DNA of 64,000 bases from PALSA-505 sp963702235 (GTDB lineage Bacteria > Actinomycetota > Actinomycetes > Streptosporangiales > Streptosporangiaceae). The position numbers and the translations under genes were made by a program. The notes under the pieces were generated by a model that saw only the letters and a program-made list of their open reading frames with translations, was not told the DNA's origin and did not search any database. The DNA is taken from assembly GCA_963702235.1 (NCBI GenBank), contig CAVPBZ010000013.1, positions 186,001 to 250,000 of the forward strand. Direction: 5' to 3'. Position 1 is the first letter of the stretch. Each line of letters opens with the position of its first letter. Below are positions 25,374-34,290 of the stretch, one piece after another.

Positions 25374-26138
25374 CTAGAACAGCGTTGTCCCGGCGAGTTT
25401 TTCGGCTGCATCCTCTGGCTCCAGTACGGGGATGCTTTCGTTCTGGAGCCAGCCCCGCACATGGCCATATGCGGTATGTGCTTCCTGTGTACTGGCTTCG
25501 GTGGGCGGCTTTATAATTGCCGCAGACTTCACCCGGAGTTTATCCACGGCGTAAAGGAAGTGCCCCGCATTGTGCTCGGCCGACGTCCAGTCCTGTACGG
25601 AGGTAGCAAAAGAGAGAACCTCAAGAACGGCCCTCTCGCCCGGTCCATCGATAACCGCGTCGAACAGAAAACTTGATAGGTATTCTCCACGTCGGACAGC
25701 CACGCCGCGCTTCCTTAGCCGGTTTACGATGTCATCCAGAAGTTTCCCCGACGTTATCTCTCCTCCACCACCGCCACCCCGGGGTGCCACGAGAGCGCGA
25801 TAGAGAACCTGGGTTGTATCGTTCAGGTCCGCGACAGCAGCAGGAGCAAGAGGCGTCAAATAGAGGGAATGGTGGAGTGATTTTCTCAGATCCTCCAAGA
25901 ACTCGGCAGGCGGTTGCTCAGCGCTCTTTAGGCGACGTTCTAGTGCTACTACTATTGCATCCAGAATGCCTTGCTTATGAAGGTTCCGGCTAATAGAACT
26001 GATTGGTGCTGCTCGCAGGGCGGCTCGCTTGCCGTCCGCGTCTACGACGATGACCGCTACGTTGCGCGTCTCGTCGCGCGTAGCGTCACGGCGCCAGCGC
26101 AGGACGGAGTAGTGGCCTACCGGGGCTACTTCATCCAT
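25374..26138 (-). CDS. DUF3037 domain protein, partner of HipA-like kinase
   Basis: The 254-residue product begins GHYSVLRWRRDATRDETRNVAVIVVDADG, the opening block of DUF3037 proteins. A long helical middle and a Gly-rich linker (PRGGGGGGEI, near residue 125) follow. The C-terminal half (YLSSFLFDAVIDGPGERAVLEVLSFATS) looks like a compact alpha/beta domain. It overlaps the HipA-like kinase gene by 13 bp and is translated after it. The two families are commonly paired; the biochemical role of DUF3037 is unknown. Sited among restriction genes in a mobile element, a defence or regulatory role is inferred. Confidence 0.75.
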   Translation of the reverse strand: MDEVAPVGHYSVLRWRRDATRDETRNVAVIVVDADGKRAALRAAPISSISRNLHKQGILDAIVVALERRLKSAEQPPAEFLEDLRKSLHHSLYLTPLAPAAVADLNDTTQVLYRALVAPRGGGGGGEITSGKLLDDIVNRLRKRGVAVRRGEYLSSFLFDAVIDGPGERAVLEVLSFATSVQDWTSAEHNAGHFLYAVDKLRVKSAAIIKPPTEASTQEAHTAYGHVRGWLQNESIPVLEPEDAAEKLAGTTLF

Positions 26139-26917
26139 TGTTCCATGACTCCTCGAACCATCGGGCGCCGCATGGCGAGCCAGCGGCCAATCGCCAACCT
26201 CCGGGTCTTATCGCTGTTCCAGATCCCATCTGGGGCAGCCTCAGAAATGTCATCAGCGGGAATCTGGGCAACCGCACGGAGGATGTCTTCATCTGTTACG
26301 GACTCGATGCGGCCTATTGCATGCTGTACATGGGTCGTTCCCCGACCGACGTCTTGATTAATCCCAGGAATCTCAGTTACGACTAGCGTTGGCCTGGCGG
26401 GGGGATCAGTTACAGCCCCGAAGCAGTCGCCATGGTCAATACTAAGAACGCGGCCATCTCTTATAGAGACGAGAACTTGCGAGTCGTTCGCCCCAAGCCA
26501 GGTCTGAAAGGCTATAACTCGCGCACGTGATGACGGGTCAATAAGCGCGCCCAAGTCCGTATCTTTAAGCCATGGACTCAACTCGCGCGCATTGACTGTC
26601 CCGGGCACGTCCTCGCTTCCCACCACAAGGCCGACCAAACGCGCTTCATCCAGGCGCGCGATCGACTCTTTAAGCCAGATGACCTGAGCCCCCGGGCCAA
26701 CGCCGACGCACGCTGCGAGCCGCCCTGCTATCAGTTCAGCCGAGAGGCCGTGCTGTGCCTTCGACTTGAGCCAGTAGGTCTTGCTGTCTTCGCAGATATA
26801 GGAACCTGGCGTGGCGTGGCTTTGCACAGCTTCATACAGGCCCGGTGCAACCGCCTGCATCACTATGAGACCGAAACTGTCGCGCCGGGCCAGGGACGCT
26901 GGGTTTTGCCAGTCCAT
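26126..26917 (-). CDS. HipA-like kinase domain protein
   Basis: The 263-residue single-domain product resembles the short HipA family kinases. It has a lysine-bearing ICEDSKTYWLKSKAQHG strand pair (Lys51/Lys53), a WLGANDSQVLV block (residues 140-150) at the catalytic-loop position, and DHGDCFG (161-167) at the metal-binding site. It lacks the N-terminal subdomain of full HipA toxins and no HipB-type antitoxin adjoins it. Instead it is coupled to a DUF3037 gene. It is expected to phosphorylate a protein partner or substrate; neither is known. ATG at 26917 follows GGCGGAAG. Confidence 0.78.
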   Translation of the reverse strand: MDWQNPASLARRDSFGLIVMQAVAPGLYEAVQSHATPGSYICEDSKTYWLKSKAQHGLSAELIAGRLAACVGVGPGAQVIWLKESIARLDEARLVGLVVGSEDVPGTVNARELSPWLKDTDLGALIDPSSRARVIAFQTWLGANDSQVLVSIRDGRVLSIDHGDCFGAVTDPPARPTLVVTEIPGINQDVGRGTTHVQHAIGRIESVTDEDILRAVAQIPADDISEAAPDGIWNSDKTRRLAIGRWLAMRRPMVRGVMEQWMK

Positions 26918-27979
26918 CTTCCGCCGCCGTATGTGATCTTGATTGGCGGTTCGATCCTAGCGTGAGCTGGCAGGCACCATGAGTGCGCGACGGAGCTTGT
27001 GGGGTAAGGATCAAGGAAAACCGGGGTCTAGCCTGCTCCAGGGGGGTTACCGCAGGCCATGCGGGTTCCGTCGAACCCTCCTAGTCCTATCCGCCGGGCG
27101 CGGAGAGCCGTGCATTCGGCTTGGCCTGCCGCTGCGGGTCAGGGGCCGATACAGCGCTGCTCCATGACGCTCAACTCCACGAGCATGGCCCGGCCACCCT
27201 CCGCCGCGACGGGCATGCCCGGACGGGCGGTGTCAAGCACCAGCTGAAGCAACGTGTCAACGATCAGTCGGAGTCGGACGCCTAGCGGCGGATCCCAAGC
27301 GGCGGAATCCCAATCCCGGCGGATCCCAAACTGGTGAGCAATATCTGTACGTCTTTAAAGGCGCGCGGAGCGCGCCGCGCGCCGATGGCGCGACGGTCTC
27401 CGCGACAGCGCAAGCCGACAAGAGAACCTCATGAATACGGGTCGTCTGGCGGGCGGGCGCGATGCGCCCGAGAGGAACCGCCACCGCGGTGCGGCCACCC
27501 GCCTTAGGCCTTCGGCACACGGCGGGCGGCCTCCCGGCGGCAGCCCCGGACGCCGACCCGCACCAGCTCCCGCCGCCACGTTCCCGCCAAGCGCGGCACC
27601 GTGGGGAAGCGGCCATCCTCCCAGCGCTTCGATCCTGAAGCCGGGCAAGATCACCCGCAAGGGCGCTTCGCGTCACACGTGATGCCTACGGCACCCTTGC
27701 GCGTGATCTTGCCCGGCTCGTGTTGGCGCCTATCGGAAGGATGGCCAGGGCTGAGAAGACCACGAGCTGGTCACGCCATGTCGCGCCCTTCGCAAGCGCA
27801 TATGGTCTACGATCGCGATGAGAGGTTGACGGTCAACTCAATGTATGGGCTAGTTATTGGATCTAACCAGCCCCAGCGATGAGTCTGTTCTGAGCATCGC
27901 CTATCGGCGACATGGACTGTTGAATGCATCTTAATCGCTTCTATTTCGTGAATGGTTAACGAGCTTAGGTGGTTGGTTA
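26918..27979. other. 1-kb gap with structured repeats, no credible gene
   Basis: No reading frame here has convincing protein features, although GC-rich open frames exist. It contains GGCGCGCGG/CCGCGCGCC (27360-27368 with 27375-27383), a very long inverted repeat (listed separately), and repeated GGCGGATCCCAA-like units near 27290-27330. The last 130 bp are AT-rich and include the likely promoter of the DUF262 gene. It may be the remains of a lost gene or small insertion. Confidence 0.5.
27640..27717. repeat. Long imperfect inverted repeat (27-bp arms)
   Basis: Bases 27640-27666 and 27691-27717 are inverted copies that match at 25 of 27 positions, separated by 24 bases. The arms include GGGCAAGATCAC and its complement. 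No transposase lies inside. It could be a bidirectional terminator, a palindromic repeat family member or a non-autonomous mobile unit. Confidence 0.6.
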
Positions 27980-29869
27980 ATGAAGCCTAATACGCACACC
28001 GTGCAACAGTTGTTTGAGCGTGACGTCCGGTACATCGTCCCGCTCTATCAGCGTCCATACGTCTGGGATGAAGATCACCAGTGGGCTCCGCTGTGGGATG
28101 ACATTAGCTCATTGCTGGAAAGCCAGGAATTGGGTGATCCGGGGAGCCTATGGTCTCACTTCCTAGGTGCTGTCGTTTTGGACCAAGACAACACACCACC
28201 AGGGCAGATTCCAACGTTCACAGTCATCGATGGACAACAGCGCCTTACTACCCTACAGCTGATGCTCGCCGCCGCCGCGAAAGCGGTAGCCGAAGTTGGT
28301 GCAGAGAACGACGCAGCACTGCTGCGAGAGCTGGCTGAAAATAATCCCCGCAAAGCCAAGGGTACGGAACAACTCAAAGTCTGGCCAACAAACGCTAACC
28401 GAGCAGCATTCGTGGCGGTAATGGCGGTAAACGGTCCCCCGGCCGGTTATGCCAATGACTCGAGCAACCTCATCGACGAGGCATTTGAATATTTCAAGAC
28501 TCAAGTAACTGAATACCTTACCGGCTGGGACGAGGAGACCAGCGCCCCACTAAGCAACGGTGAGGTAACACACTCACAGGATGCGGCAGAGGAGAGTGAG
28601 AATGCAACCAACCTTGACCCCTCGATAGCGACGCGGGTTGAACGATTGCGGATTACTCTGTGCGATCTGCTCAAGATGGTATCGATCACACTTGAGGCCG
28701 ACGACAACGCTCAGGTCATATTTGAGACGCTGAACGCACGGGGTACCCCATTGCTGGCGCTTGACCTCGTAAAGAATGCCGTCTTCCACCAGGCAGCACG
28801 GCAGGAATGCGACACTGACGCACTCTACGATGAGATTTGGCGTCCGCAACTAGACGATATTTATTGGCGTCAGGGGCGTCGCCAAGGTCGACTGAACCGT
28901 CCTATTGCTGAGCTGTTCCTGATGCACTGGCTTACAATGAAACTTGAGCGCCTGATCCCCGCAACCGAACTGTTCGCGACGTTCCGCCATAGCGTGCTGA
29001 CCGCCGCCACTAATGCTGAGGGACTGATTTGGGAACTGTGCGGGGATGCCGAAGTCATGCGGTCGTTCGATACCCCACCACCCAAGACACCCGAGGCACA
29101 GTTCTTTGCACGGATGTCGGCGCTGGATGCTGGAACCTTTCTCCCGATCGTCTTGCTGCTTTTCCGCTCGCCAGAAGTGACAAAGGAACGTCAACGTCGT
29201 GCCTTGCGAATCCTGGAAAGCTGGCTAGCACGCCGTGCACTAATACGATTGACGACAAAAAATTACAATCGTCAGGTGCCTCCCCTTGTCGCCAGAATGA
29301 AAGCTGATCTCCAGCACGCCGACGATGCGCTGCTTCAAGCTCTGTCTGGCACCGAAGGTGAGATAAGCCGATGGCCCCGGAATGCCGAGTTCACCGAGTT
29401 TCTGCAGTCCCGTGATCTCTATGGAACTGTGTCGCAGCCTCGCTTGATAATGGCATTGGCAGCTGTGGAAACCAGCCTTTACTCGAATAAGACCGACGTC
29501 CCAGCCCTCGCTAACAACCTGTCACTTGAGCACCTAATGCCGCAGGCATGGGAGGAAAACTGGCCGCTCACTGACAGCGAAGGCAAACCCCTCGAAGACC
29601 AGGCACTCGAGGAGGCCAGCGCAGAGCGTTTCGCCCATCTAAACCGGCTCGGAAATCTCACCATCGTTACTGCTCCGCTCAACTCCGCGCTGTCCTACTC
29701 GCCGTGGCTGAAAAAGCGCACCGAACTGAACAAGCACAGCAAGCTACTGCTGAACGCACAGCTCGCCGAGCGCGACACCTGGAATGAGAAGGCAGTGGAC
29801 GAGAGAGGGTGTTGGCTTGCGCAGCAGATTGCGGTGATCTGGCCTGGGCCAGAACTAACCAACTGGTGA
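27980..29869 (+). CDS. GmrSD-type DUF262/DUF1524 modification-dependent nuclease
   Basis: The 629-residue product joins an N-terminal DUF262 ParB/Srx-like NTPase (LYQRPYVW near residue 24, IDGQQRLTT at 83-91, FETLNARGTPL in the middle) to a C-terminal DUF1524 His-Me nuclease (LEHLMPQAW and LNRLGNLTIVTAPLN). This is the single-chain form of GmrSD, a type IV enzyme that cleaves modified phage DNA; SspE and BrxU share the fold. AGGTGG lies upstream of the ATG. The gene reads rightward alone and is AT-richer than the chromosome, fitting recent transfer. Its modified-base target cannot be read from sequence. Confidence 0.9.
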   Translation: MKPNTHTVQQLFERDVRYIVPLYQRPYVWDEDHQWAPLWDDISSLLESQELGDPGSLWSHFLGAVVLDQDNTPPGQIPTFTVIDGQQRLTTLQLMLAAAAKAVAEVGAENDAALLRELAENNPRKAKGTEQLKVWPTNANRAAFVAVMAVNGPPAGYANDSSNLIDEAFEYFKTQVTEYLTGWDEETSAPLSNGEVTHSQDAAEESENATNLDPSIATRVERLRITLCDLLKMVSITLEADDNAQVIFETLNARGTPLLALDLVKNAVFHQAARQECDTDALYDEIWRPQLDDIYWRQGRRQGRLNRPIAELFLMHWLTMKLERLIPATELFATFRHSVLTAATNAEGLIWELCGDAEVMRSFDTPPPKTPEAQFFARMSALDAGTFLPIVLLLFRSPEVTKERQRRALRILESWLARRALIRLTTKNYNRQVPPLVARMKADLQHADDALLQALSGTEGEISRWPRNAEFTEFLQSRDLYGTVSQPRLIMALAAVETSLYSNKTDVPALANNLSLEHLMPQAWEENWPLTDSEGKPLEDQALEEASAERFAHLNRLGNLTIVTAPLNSALSYSPWLKKRTELNKHSKLLLNAQLAERDTWNEKAVDERGCWLAQQIAVIWPGPELTNW

Positions 29870-30337
29870 CACCGTCGTCCGACTACTTTCGTCAGATGAG
29901 GAGAAGCCATCGCAGTCGGACGAGTTTATGTCCCGGCCCGTCGTGGCTTACCTAGAGCCTGCAAGCCTCTCAAAGGCGGAACACACCAGGCCAGCGATCG
30001 ACTAAATGCACACTGTTCAGTTGTCAAGGTACTGTCCCGAAAGGGATGATCATCATGTTCACGGGTTGCAATTTGGGTTGCAGTTCGCCCCCATCCGCCC
30101 TCGTTCAGCGACGTCCGGTCGCCGGACCTGACCTGTAGAGCGAGCGCATGCGAACCCACCGGTACCCGCCAAGGTCAAGCTTTTAATCCGCGGCTTCGAG
30201 TCGTGCCAGCCCAACCGCCGGGGGCGCACGCTGTACAGCGCTGGAATACAGCAACGCCAGCGACCGCGGACGGCCGCGTCGGAGTGCTACCGGCCAGTGA
30301 CCTGCTCCAACGACCGCCATCGACCGGTCTGGCGCTA
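29870..30337. other. Right end of the element, non-coding
   Basis: No gene is seen. CGTCCGAC/GTCGGACG (29876-29883 with 29915-29922) may terminate the DUF262 transcript. Near 30241 a GGAATACAGCAACGCCAGC stretch matches GGAGTACAGCAACGCTAGC near 9124 at 17 of 19 positions; both lie just inside the element ends in the same orientation, as integrase arm sites would. Confidence 0.5.
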
Positions 30338-30385
30338 GTTTGCAACCAGGAGGTCAGGGGTTCGACTCCCCTTGGCTCCACCAGG
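30338..30385 (+). repeat. attR: second copy of the 48-bp tRNA-Ala repeat
   Basis: Identical to 9032-9079. The 5' half of a tRNA is absent upstream, so this is not a second working gene. It marks the right junction of the element; chromosomal genes resume beyond it. Confidence 0.93.
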
Positions 30386-30528
30386 AGGTCTTCACGTTTC
30401 ACCAGCATCATGTTCACATTTGGCACTGACATTATGGCCTGGCGGCTGATGGTGCTCACCCTCCTCGCCACCAATGATCTCAGTCGAGTCCTCCGAGTCC
30501 AGGCCAAGCCGCTGCGGCAGAGCCACCC

Positions 30529-31557
30529 CTAGCCTGAGATCACCGACACGGTGTTCTGGTTGAGGTTCGCAACATAGACGGTGCCGGATAGCCAGTTGGC
30601 CGCGACCCCGTCCGGGCCACGACCGACCGGGATGGTGGCGGTGACCTTGTTGGTCCGGCCGCTGATTACCGACACCGTATTGCTGGCATCGTTGGCGACG
30701 TACACAGTGTCGGTCAGCGGGGTGACGGCGATCCCCTCCGGGAAGCTGCCGACGGGGATGGTGGCGGTGACCTTGTTGGTCCGGCCGTTGATCACCGACA
30801 CGATGCCTGCGCCGGAGTTAGTGACGCTGGTGACGTAGACGGCGCCAGTCCGCGGGTTGACTGCGACCTCGTCCGGGTAGCCGCCAAGCGAGATGGTGGC
30901 GGCGACGGTGTTAGTCCGGCCGCTGATCACCGACACCGTGCCACCTGCGGAGTTGGTGACGTAGACAGCGCCGGTGAGCGGATTGACCGCATTCCCGAAC
31001 GGGAGGCTGCCGACGGGGATGGTGGCGGTGACCGTGCTGGTCCGGCCGTTGATCACCGACACGGTGTTGCTGCCTTCGTTGGCGACGTACAGGGTGTCGG
31101 TCAGCGGGTTGACCGTGACCCCTTCGGGATGGAGGCCGACCGGGATGGTGGCGGTGACCTTGTTGGTCCGGCCGTTGATCACCCGCACGATGCCGATGAA
31201 GTAGTCGGGGACGTAGACGCTGCCGGTCAGCGGGTTGACCGTGATCCCGGTCGGCGCGGGGATGACGGGGATGGTGGCGGTGACCTTGTTGGTCCGGCCG
31301 TTGATCACCGAAACCCTGCTAGTGCGGCCGCCAACGGTGACATACACGCTGCCGGTCAGCGGATTAGCCGTTACCGAGAATGGATGGGGGCCGACCCGGA
31401 TGGTGGCGGTGACTTTCGAAGCCACGGTCACCGGAGCCGCATCCGCGGCCGCCGAAGCAGCCAGGGACAGGGCCAGCGCGACCACCACAGCGGGCACGGC
31501 CGGCCGCCCCCGTAAACAGGGCGAGAAGACAGCAGAACAGGCGACTGAGCAGGACAT
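30529..31557 (-). CDS. Secreted seven-blade YVTN beta-propeller protein
   Basis: The 342-residue product has a signal peptide (AVPAVVVALALSLAASAAADA) followed by seven repeats of about 42 residues with the pattern TATIPVG.xP.G..VNP.TG.VYV....NTVSVI.GRTN, ending at the last blade. Seven YVTN repeats close a single propeller. Such proteins bind partners or ligands at the cell surface in bacteria and archaea. ATG at 31557 follows GGGGAGG at five bases. It lies just beyond attR and reads toward it. No enzymatic residues are apparent. The repeat DNA is itself strongly repetitive. Confidence 0.88.
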   Translation of the reverse strand: MSCSVACSAVFSPCLRGRPAVPAVVVALALSLAASAAADAAPVTVASKVTATIRVGPHPFSVTANPLTGSVYVTVGGRTSRVSVINGRTNKVTATIPVIPAPTGITVNPLTGSVYVPDYFIGIVRVINGRTNKVTATIPVGLHPEGVTVNPLTDTLYVANEGSNTVSVINGRTSTVTATIPVGSLPFGNAVNPLTGAVYVTNSAGGTVSVISGRTNTVAATISLGGYPDEVAVNPRTGAVYVTSVTNSGAGIVSVINGRTNKVTATIPVGSFPEGIAVTPLTDTVYVANDASNTVSVISGRTNKVTATIPVGRGPDGVAANWLSGTVYVANLNQNTVSVISG

Positions 31558-31747
31558 GCGGACCTCCCCGTTTCGGCGGCGAACACCGTGGCAGCTGATG
31601 CATCCCGAGCGCCCGGCCCCGCGGCGCCTACGTCCTTCTTAGGGTACGTGGGGACAACGATTAATCCGCCTATGGCCGTGCGGACTATCCCGAACTGGTG
31701 GATGGCTGCCGGGGGCTCACCGAGTTACGGTCTTGCGGCCGTGGAGG

Positions 31748-33123
31748 TCAGGGCGTGATCACGCCGGCCGGGAGGCCGACGCGAATCGGGATACGGATGG
31801 GCTTGCCGGGCGTGCTGGTGGCCGTGCTGATCGGGACGACCTTAACCAGGCCGACGACGCCGAGGGTCTTCCCGTCCGGACTCCACGCGGCGGCGTAGAG
31901 GGTCTTGCCGTCCGGGGTGATCGCGATGGTGACACCGGATCCGATGCGGATCGGCTTGCCGGCCGTGTTGGTGGCCGTGCTGATCGGGACGACCGCCCCG
32001 GGAGGCCCTTCGGGGTTGGCGATATAGACGGTCTTCCCGTCCGGCGTGATCGCCATCTCCTCCGGCGGGCGGCTGCCGATGCGGATCGGCTTGCCGGCCG
32101 TGTTGGTGGCCGTGCTGATCGGGACGACCGCGCAGGTAAGCCCCTCGGCGGTGCCGACATAGACGGTCTTCCCGTCCGGCGTGATCCCGATAGAAACCGC
32201 GCAGCAGCCGATGCGGATCGGCGCGCCGGGCGCGCCGGTGGCCGTGTTGATCGGGGTGACCGCGTCCGAACCCGCGACGTAGGCGGTCTTCCCGTCCGCG
32301 GTGAACGCGATCTCATCGGCGCCGGAGCCGACGCGGATCGGCTTGCCGGGCGTGTTGGTGGCCGCGTTGATCGGGACGACCGTGCTTGAGCCCTTGAAGA
32401 CCGGATGGAGGACGTAGGCGGTCTTCCCGTCCGGGCTGAACGCGATCGCACCGACGAAGCCGACGTTGATCGGCTTGCCAGCCGTGTTGGTGGCGAGGTT
32501 GATCGGGATGATCGTGTCGGAAGGCAAGAGGCTGGTGCCGTAGGCGGTCTTCCCGTTCGGGTTGATCACGATCCTGGCGGCGCCGCCGCCGCCGCGGATC
32601 GGCGTGCCGGGGATGTTGGTGGCGGTGCTGATCGGGGTGATCCCGTCGTCGGTGGCGGCATAAAGGGTCTTCCCGTCCGGGGTGATCGCGACGTCGCCGG
32701 ACATCCCTCGGAGGCGGATCGGCTTCCCGGCCGTGTTGGTGGCGGTCCGGATCGGAATGAGCGTGCCGGGCGTGAACTTGCCTGGCTTGACGAAGCCGGC
32801 GGGGGTAGGCGACGTAGACGGTCGCGGCGGTCGGCCGGTGCCCTGCTGGCCCGGAACCATGGATGGCGCCGGACACGGTCGCGGCGACGGTTACCACGAC
32901 GATGACCGCAGCAGCTGCAGCCGACGGCGCCAACCAGCCCGGCCAGCGGCGGCCCGGCCCGGGTGGCGAGTCCGGGCGCCGGTGTGCTCTCCCGGCGGCG
33001 CGGGGTGATGGGTCGCCGGTGCCTGCGGTCACCTTCCCGGATGACATCGGCCGCGGCCAGTGGCCGGGCCTGCCGGGCGGCGTCATCGGCCAGCTGCCGC
33101 AGTTCGTCGTTCAGGCCAGACAC
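31748..33123 (-). pseudogene. Membrane-anchored beta-propeller protein, two frame changes
   Basis: From GTG at 33123 (GGGAGG seven bases upstream) the product begins VSGLNDELRQLADDAARQAR, typical of cytoplasmic ends of proteins beside ECF sigma genes. Near 32970 the frame shifts into a Pro-rich part and a transmembrane helix (APSAAAAAVIVVVTVAATVSGAI). Near 32810 it shifts again into about 330 residues of propeller repeats with ITPDGKTVYVA and TNTAGKPIRIG, ending at 31748. Restored, it would be a single-pass protein with an outer propeller, in an operon with the sigma gene 20 bp upstream. It may be an anti-sigma-like sensor; the breaks make it non-functional as written, if they are real. Confidence 0.72.
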
Positions 33124-33142
33124 TGGAATACCTCCCGGCTAG

Positions 33143-33634
33143 TCACTCGCGTACCGGAGCGGGCGTTTCCCGCAGGTAAGGCGTGAGGGCGGCCCGGCCG
33201 CGCGCCAGCCGGGCCTTGACCGTCCCGGGACGCACACCGGTCTCGGCGGCTATCTGCTCCACCGTCAGATCAACCAGGTGATAAAGCACGAGCGCGCGGC
33301 GCTGTTCGGCGGGCACCTTGCGCAGCGCCGCGACGAAAGCAACGCGGTCAGGGCCGGGTCCGGCGCTGTGATCCGGGCGGGCCGCCAGCAGCATCAGCCG
33401 GATACCCTCCCGGGCACGTCGCCACGGGGAAGCCGCGATCCGCCAGGCCGTTACGCGAACCCAGGCCTCCGCTCCCCGGTCGGTGCCGATCTGGCCGCGG
33501 TGCACCCAGGCCCGGACGAACGCCTCCTGCACCGCGTCCTGGGCTTCGGCCCGGTCGCCGGTCATGGCAGACACCTGGCCCACCAGCCGCGGGAAGCTAG
33601 CGGCGTAGAAGCGGGTGAACTCCTCGTGATCCAC
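33143..33634 (-). CDS. ECF sigma factor, SigE family
   Basis: The 163-residue product has sigma region 2 (FTRFYAASFPRLVGQVSAMTGD, AQDAVQEAFVRAW) and region 4 (LRKVPAEQRRALVLYHLVDLTVEQIAAETGVRPGTVKARLARGRAAL). This is the compact SigE-family form. GTG at 33634 is chosen because GGAGG lies five bases upstream; GTG at 33658 is in frame but less well placed. The next gene is the membrane propeller pseudogene, which would be the likely regulator. Its regulon is unknown. Confidence 0.88.
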   Translation of the reverse strand: MDHEEFTRFYAASFPRLVGQVSAMTGDRAEAQDAVQEAFVRAWVHRGQIGTDRGAEAWVRVTAWRIAASPWRRAREGIRLMLLAARPDHSAGPGPDRVAFVAALRKVPAEQRRALVLYHLVDLTVEQIAAETGVRPGTVKARLARGRAALTPYLRETPAPVRE

Positions 33635-33820
33635 CGTTTCCTCCGCCCTTCCCCGCACAGCTGCCGCCGCGGGCTACCGCTCGCCCATCACGCTAGGAAT
33701 ACCTCTAGGGTCACCAGCTGGTTGCACCCAATCGGCATTGATCCCGCGCCGGCCTGGCGGCTGAGGGGACCGGAGTGAAGGCTATGTTCAGACGCTCACC
33801 GCGTGTGACAGGAGCCGACC

Positions 33821-34189
33821 TTGGAGTACGTGCGCTTCCGTAGCAAGTACCCGAATGCCAACGGACTTCATATCGGGGTGTTCGGCCTGGTCAACGTCCT
33901 GGGCAGGCGCGGGATGCTCAACCCAGGCGAGGAGCAGTTCCGCCGCGAGAACAACGCCTGGTACGACGCTGCCTACCCCGACCCGCCCGTCTACGACGAG
34001 AGCCTCAGCCCACACGCGGCCGCCTGGTTCAAATCGACAGCATCAGAACTCATCGACAGGGTCGCGGGATACCTCTCGATCTTGAACGCGCACCATATCG
34101 CCTGGGAAGAAGTCCGCACGGCCAGCCCCGGGACGATCATCCACGCGGACGAATTCCAAGTCGTGGCGGAACCAGCCGATGGCAAATGA
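33821..34189 (+). CDS. Conserved hypothetical protein
   Basis: The 122-residue product begins LEYVRFRSKYPNANGLHIGV with FGLVNVLGRRGMLNPGEEQF next and ends EVRTASPGTIIHADEFQVVA. The start is TTG at 33821 with AGGAG six bases upstream. It is soluble and mixed alpha/beta. No domain is recognised. It is divergent from the sigma operon and sits alone. Confidence 0.65.
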   Translation: MEYVRFRSKYPNANGLHIGVFGLVNVLGRRGMLNPGEEQFRRENNAWYDAAYPDPPVYDESLSPHAAAWFKSTASELIDRVAGYLSILNAHHIAWEEVRTASPGTIIHADEFQVVAEPADGK

Positions 34190-34290
34190 CCCGCCGGGTG
34201 AGGGATCACCGCCAAGAGGCGCGCATGCGGTGGAGCGGTGGTGCAACCGAAGCGCCACCCCTTGAGCGGTGATCTGCCCCCGGGTCTTGG

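Larger units (their letters stand above)
9080..30385. mobile_element. AICE-type integrative element in tRNA-Ala (about 21.3 kb)
   Basis: The element lies between the 48-bp repeats. From left to right it holds integrase, excisionase, RepSA-type replication initiator, zinc-ribbon genes, FtsK/TraSA translocase, DUF932 protein, Spd-like membrane proteins, a regulator plus Nudix pair (as in pSAM2, whose Pif carries a Nudix motif), and then restriction and other defence-like cargo. This is the module order of actinomycete integrative and conjugative elements. The int, xis, repSA, one zinc-ribbon and DUF932 genes carry frame changes, so excision and transfer are probably lost. The right cargo half is visibly more AT-rich than the core. 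Confidence 0.88.

Noticed and set aside
26126..26917. Full HipBA toxin-antitoxin module
   Set aside because: The kinase is a short single-domain form and no HipB-like HTH gene adjoins it; the partner is DUF3037.
27257..27676. 139-codon minus-strand frame in the 1-kb gap
   Set aside because: Arg/Ala/Pro-rich with no family features, and it runs through the inverted repeat and GC-rich hairpins; treated as chance.
30338..30385. Second tRNA-Ala gene
   Set aside because: Only the 3' half is present; no D arm or acceptor 5' strand precedes it. It is attR.
30529..31557. CRISPR or tandem DNA repeat array
   Set aside because: The DNA periodicity of about 126 bp comes from the seven protein repeats of the YVTN propeller; there are no unique spacers. 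No CRISPR array is seen elsewhere.
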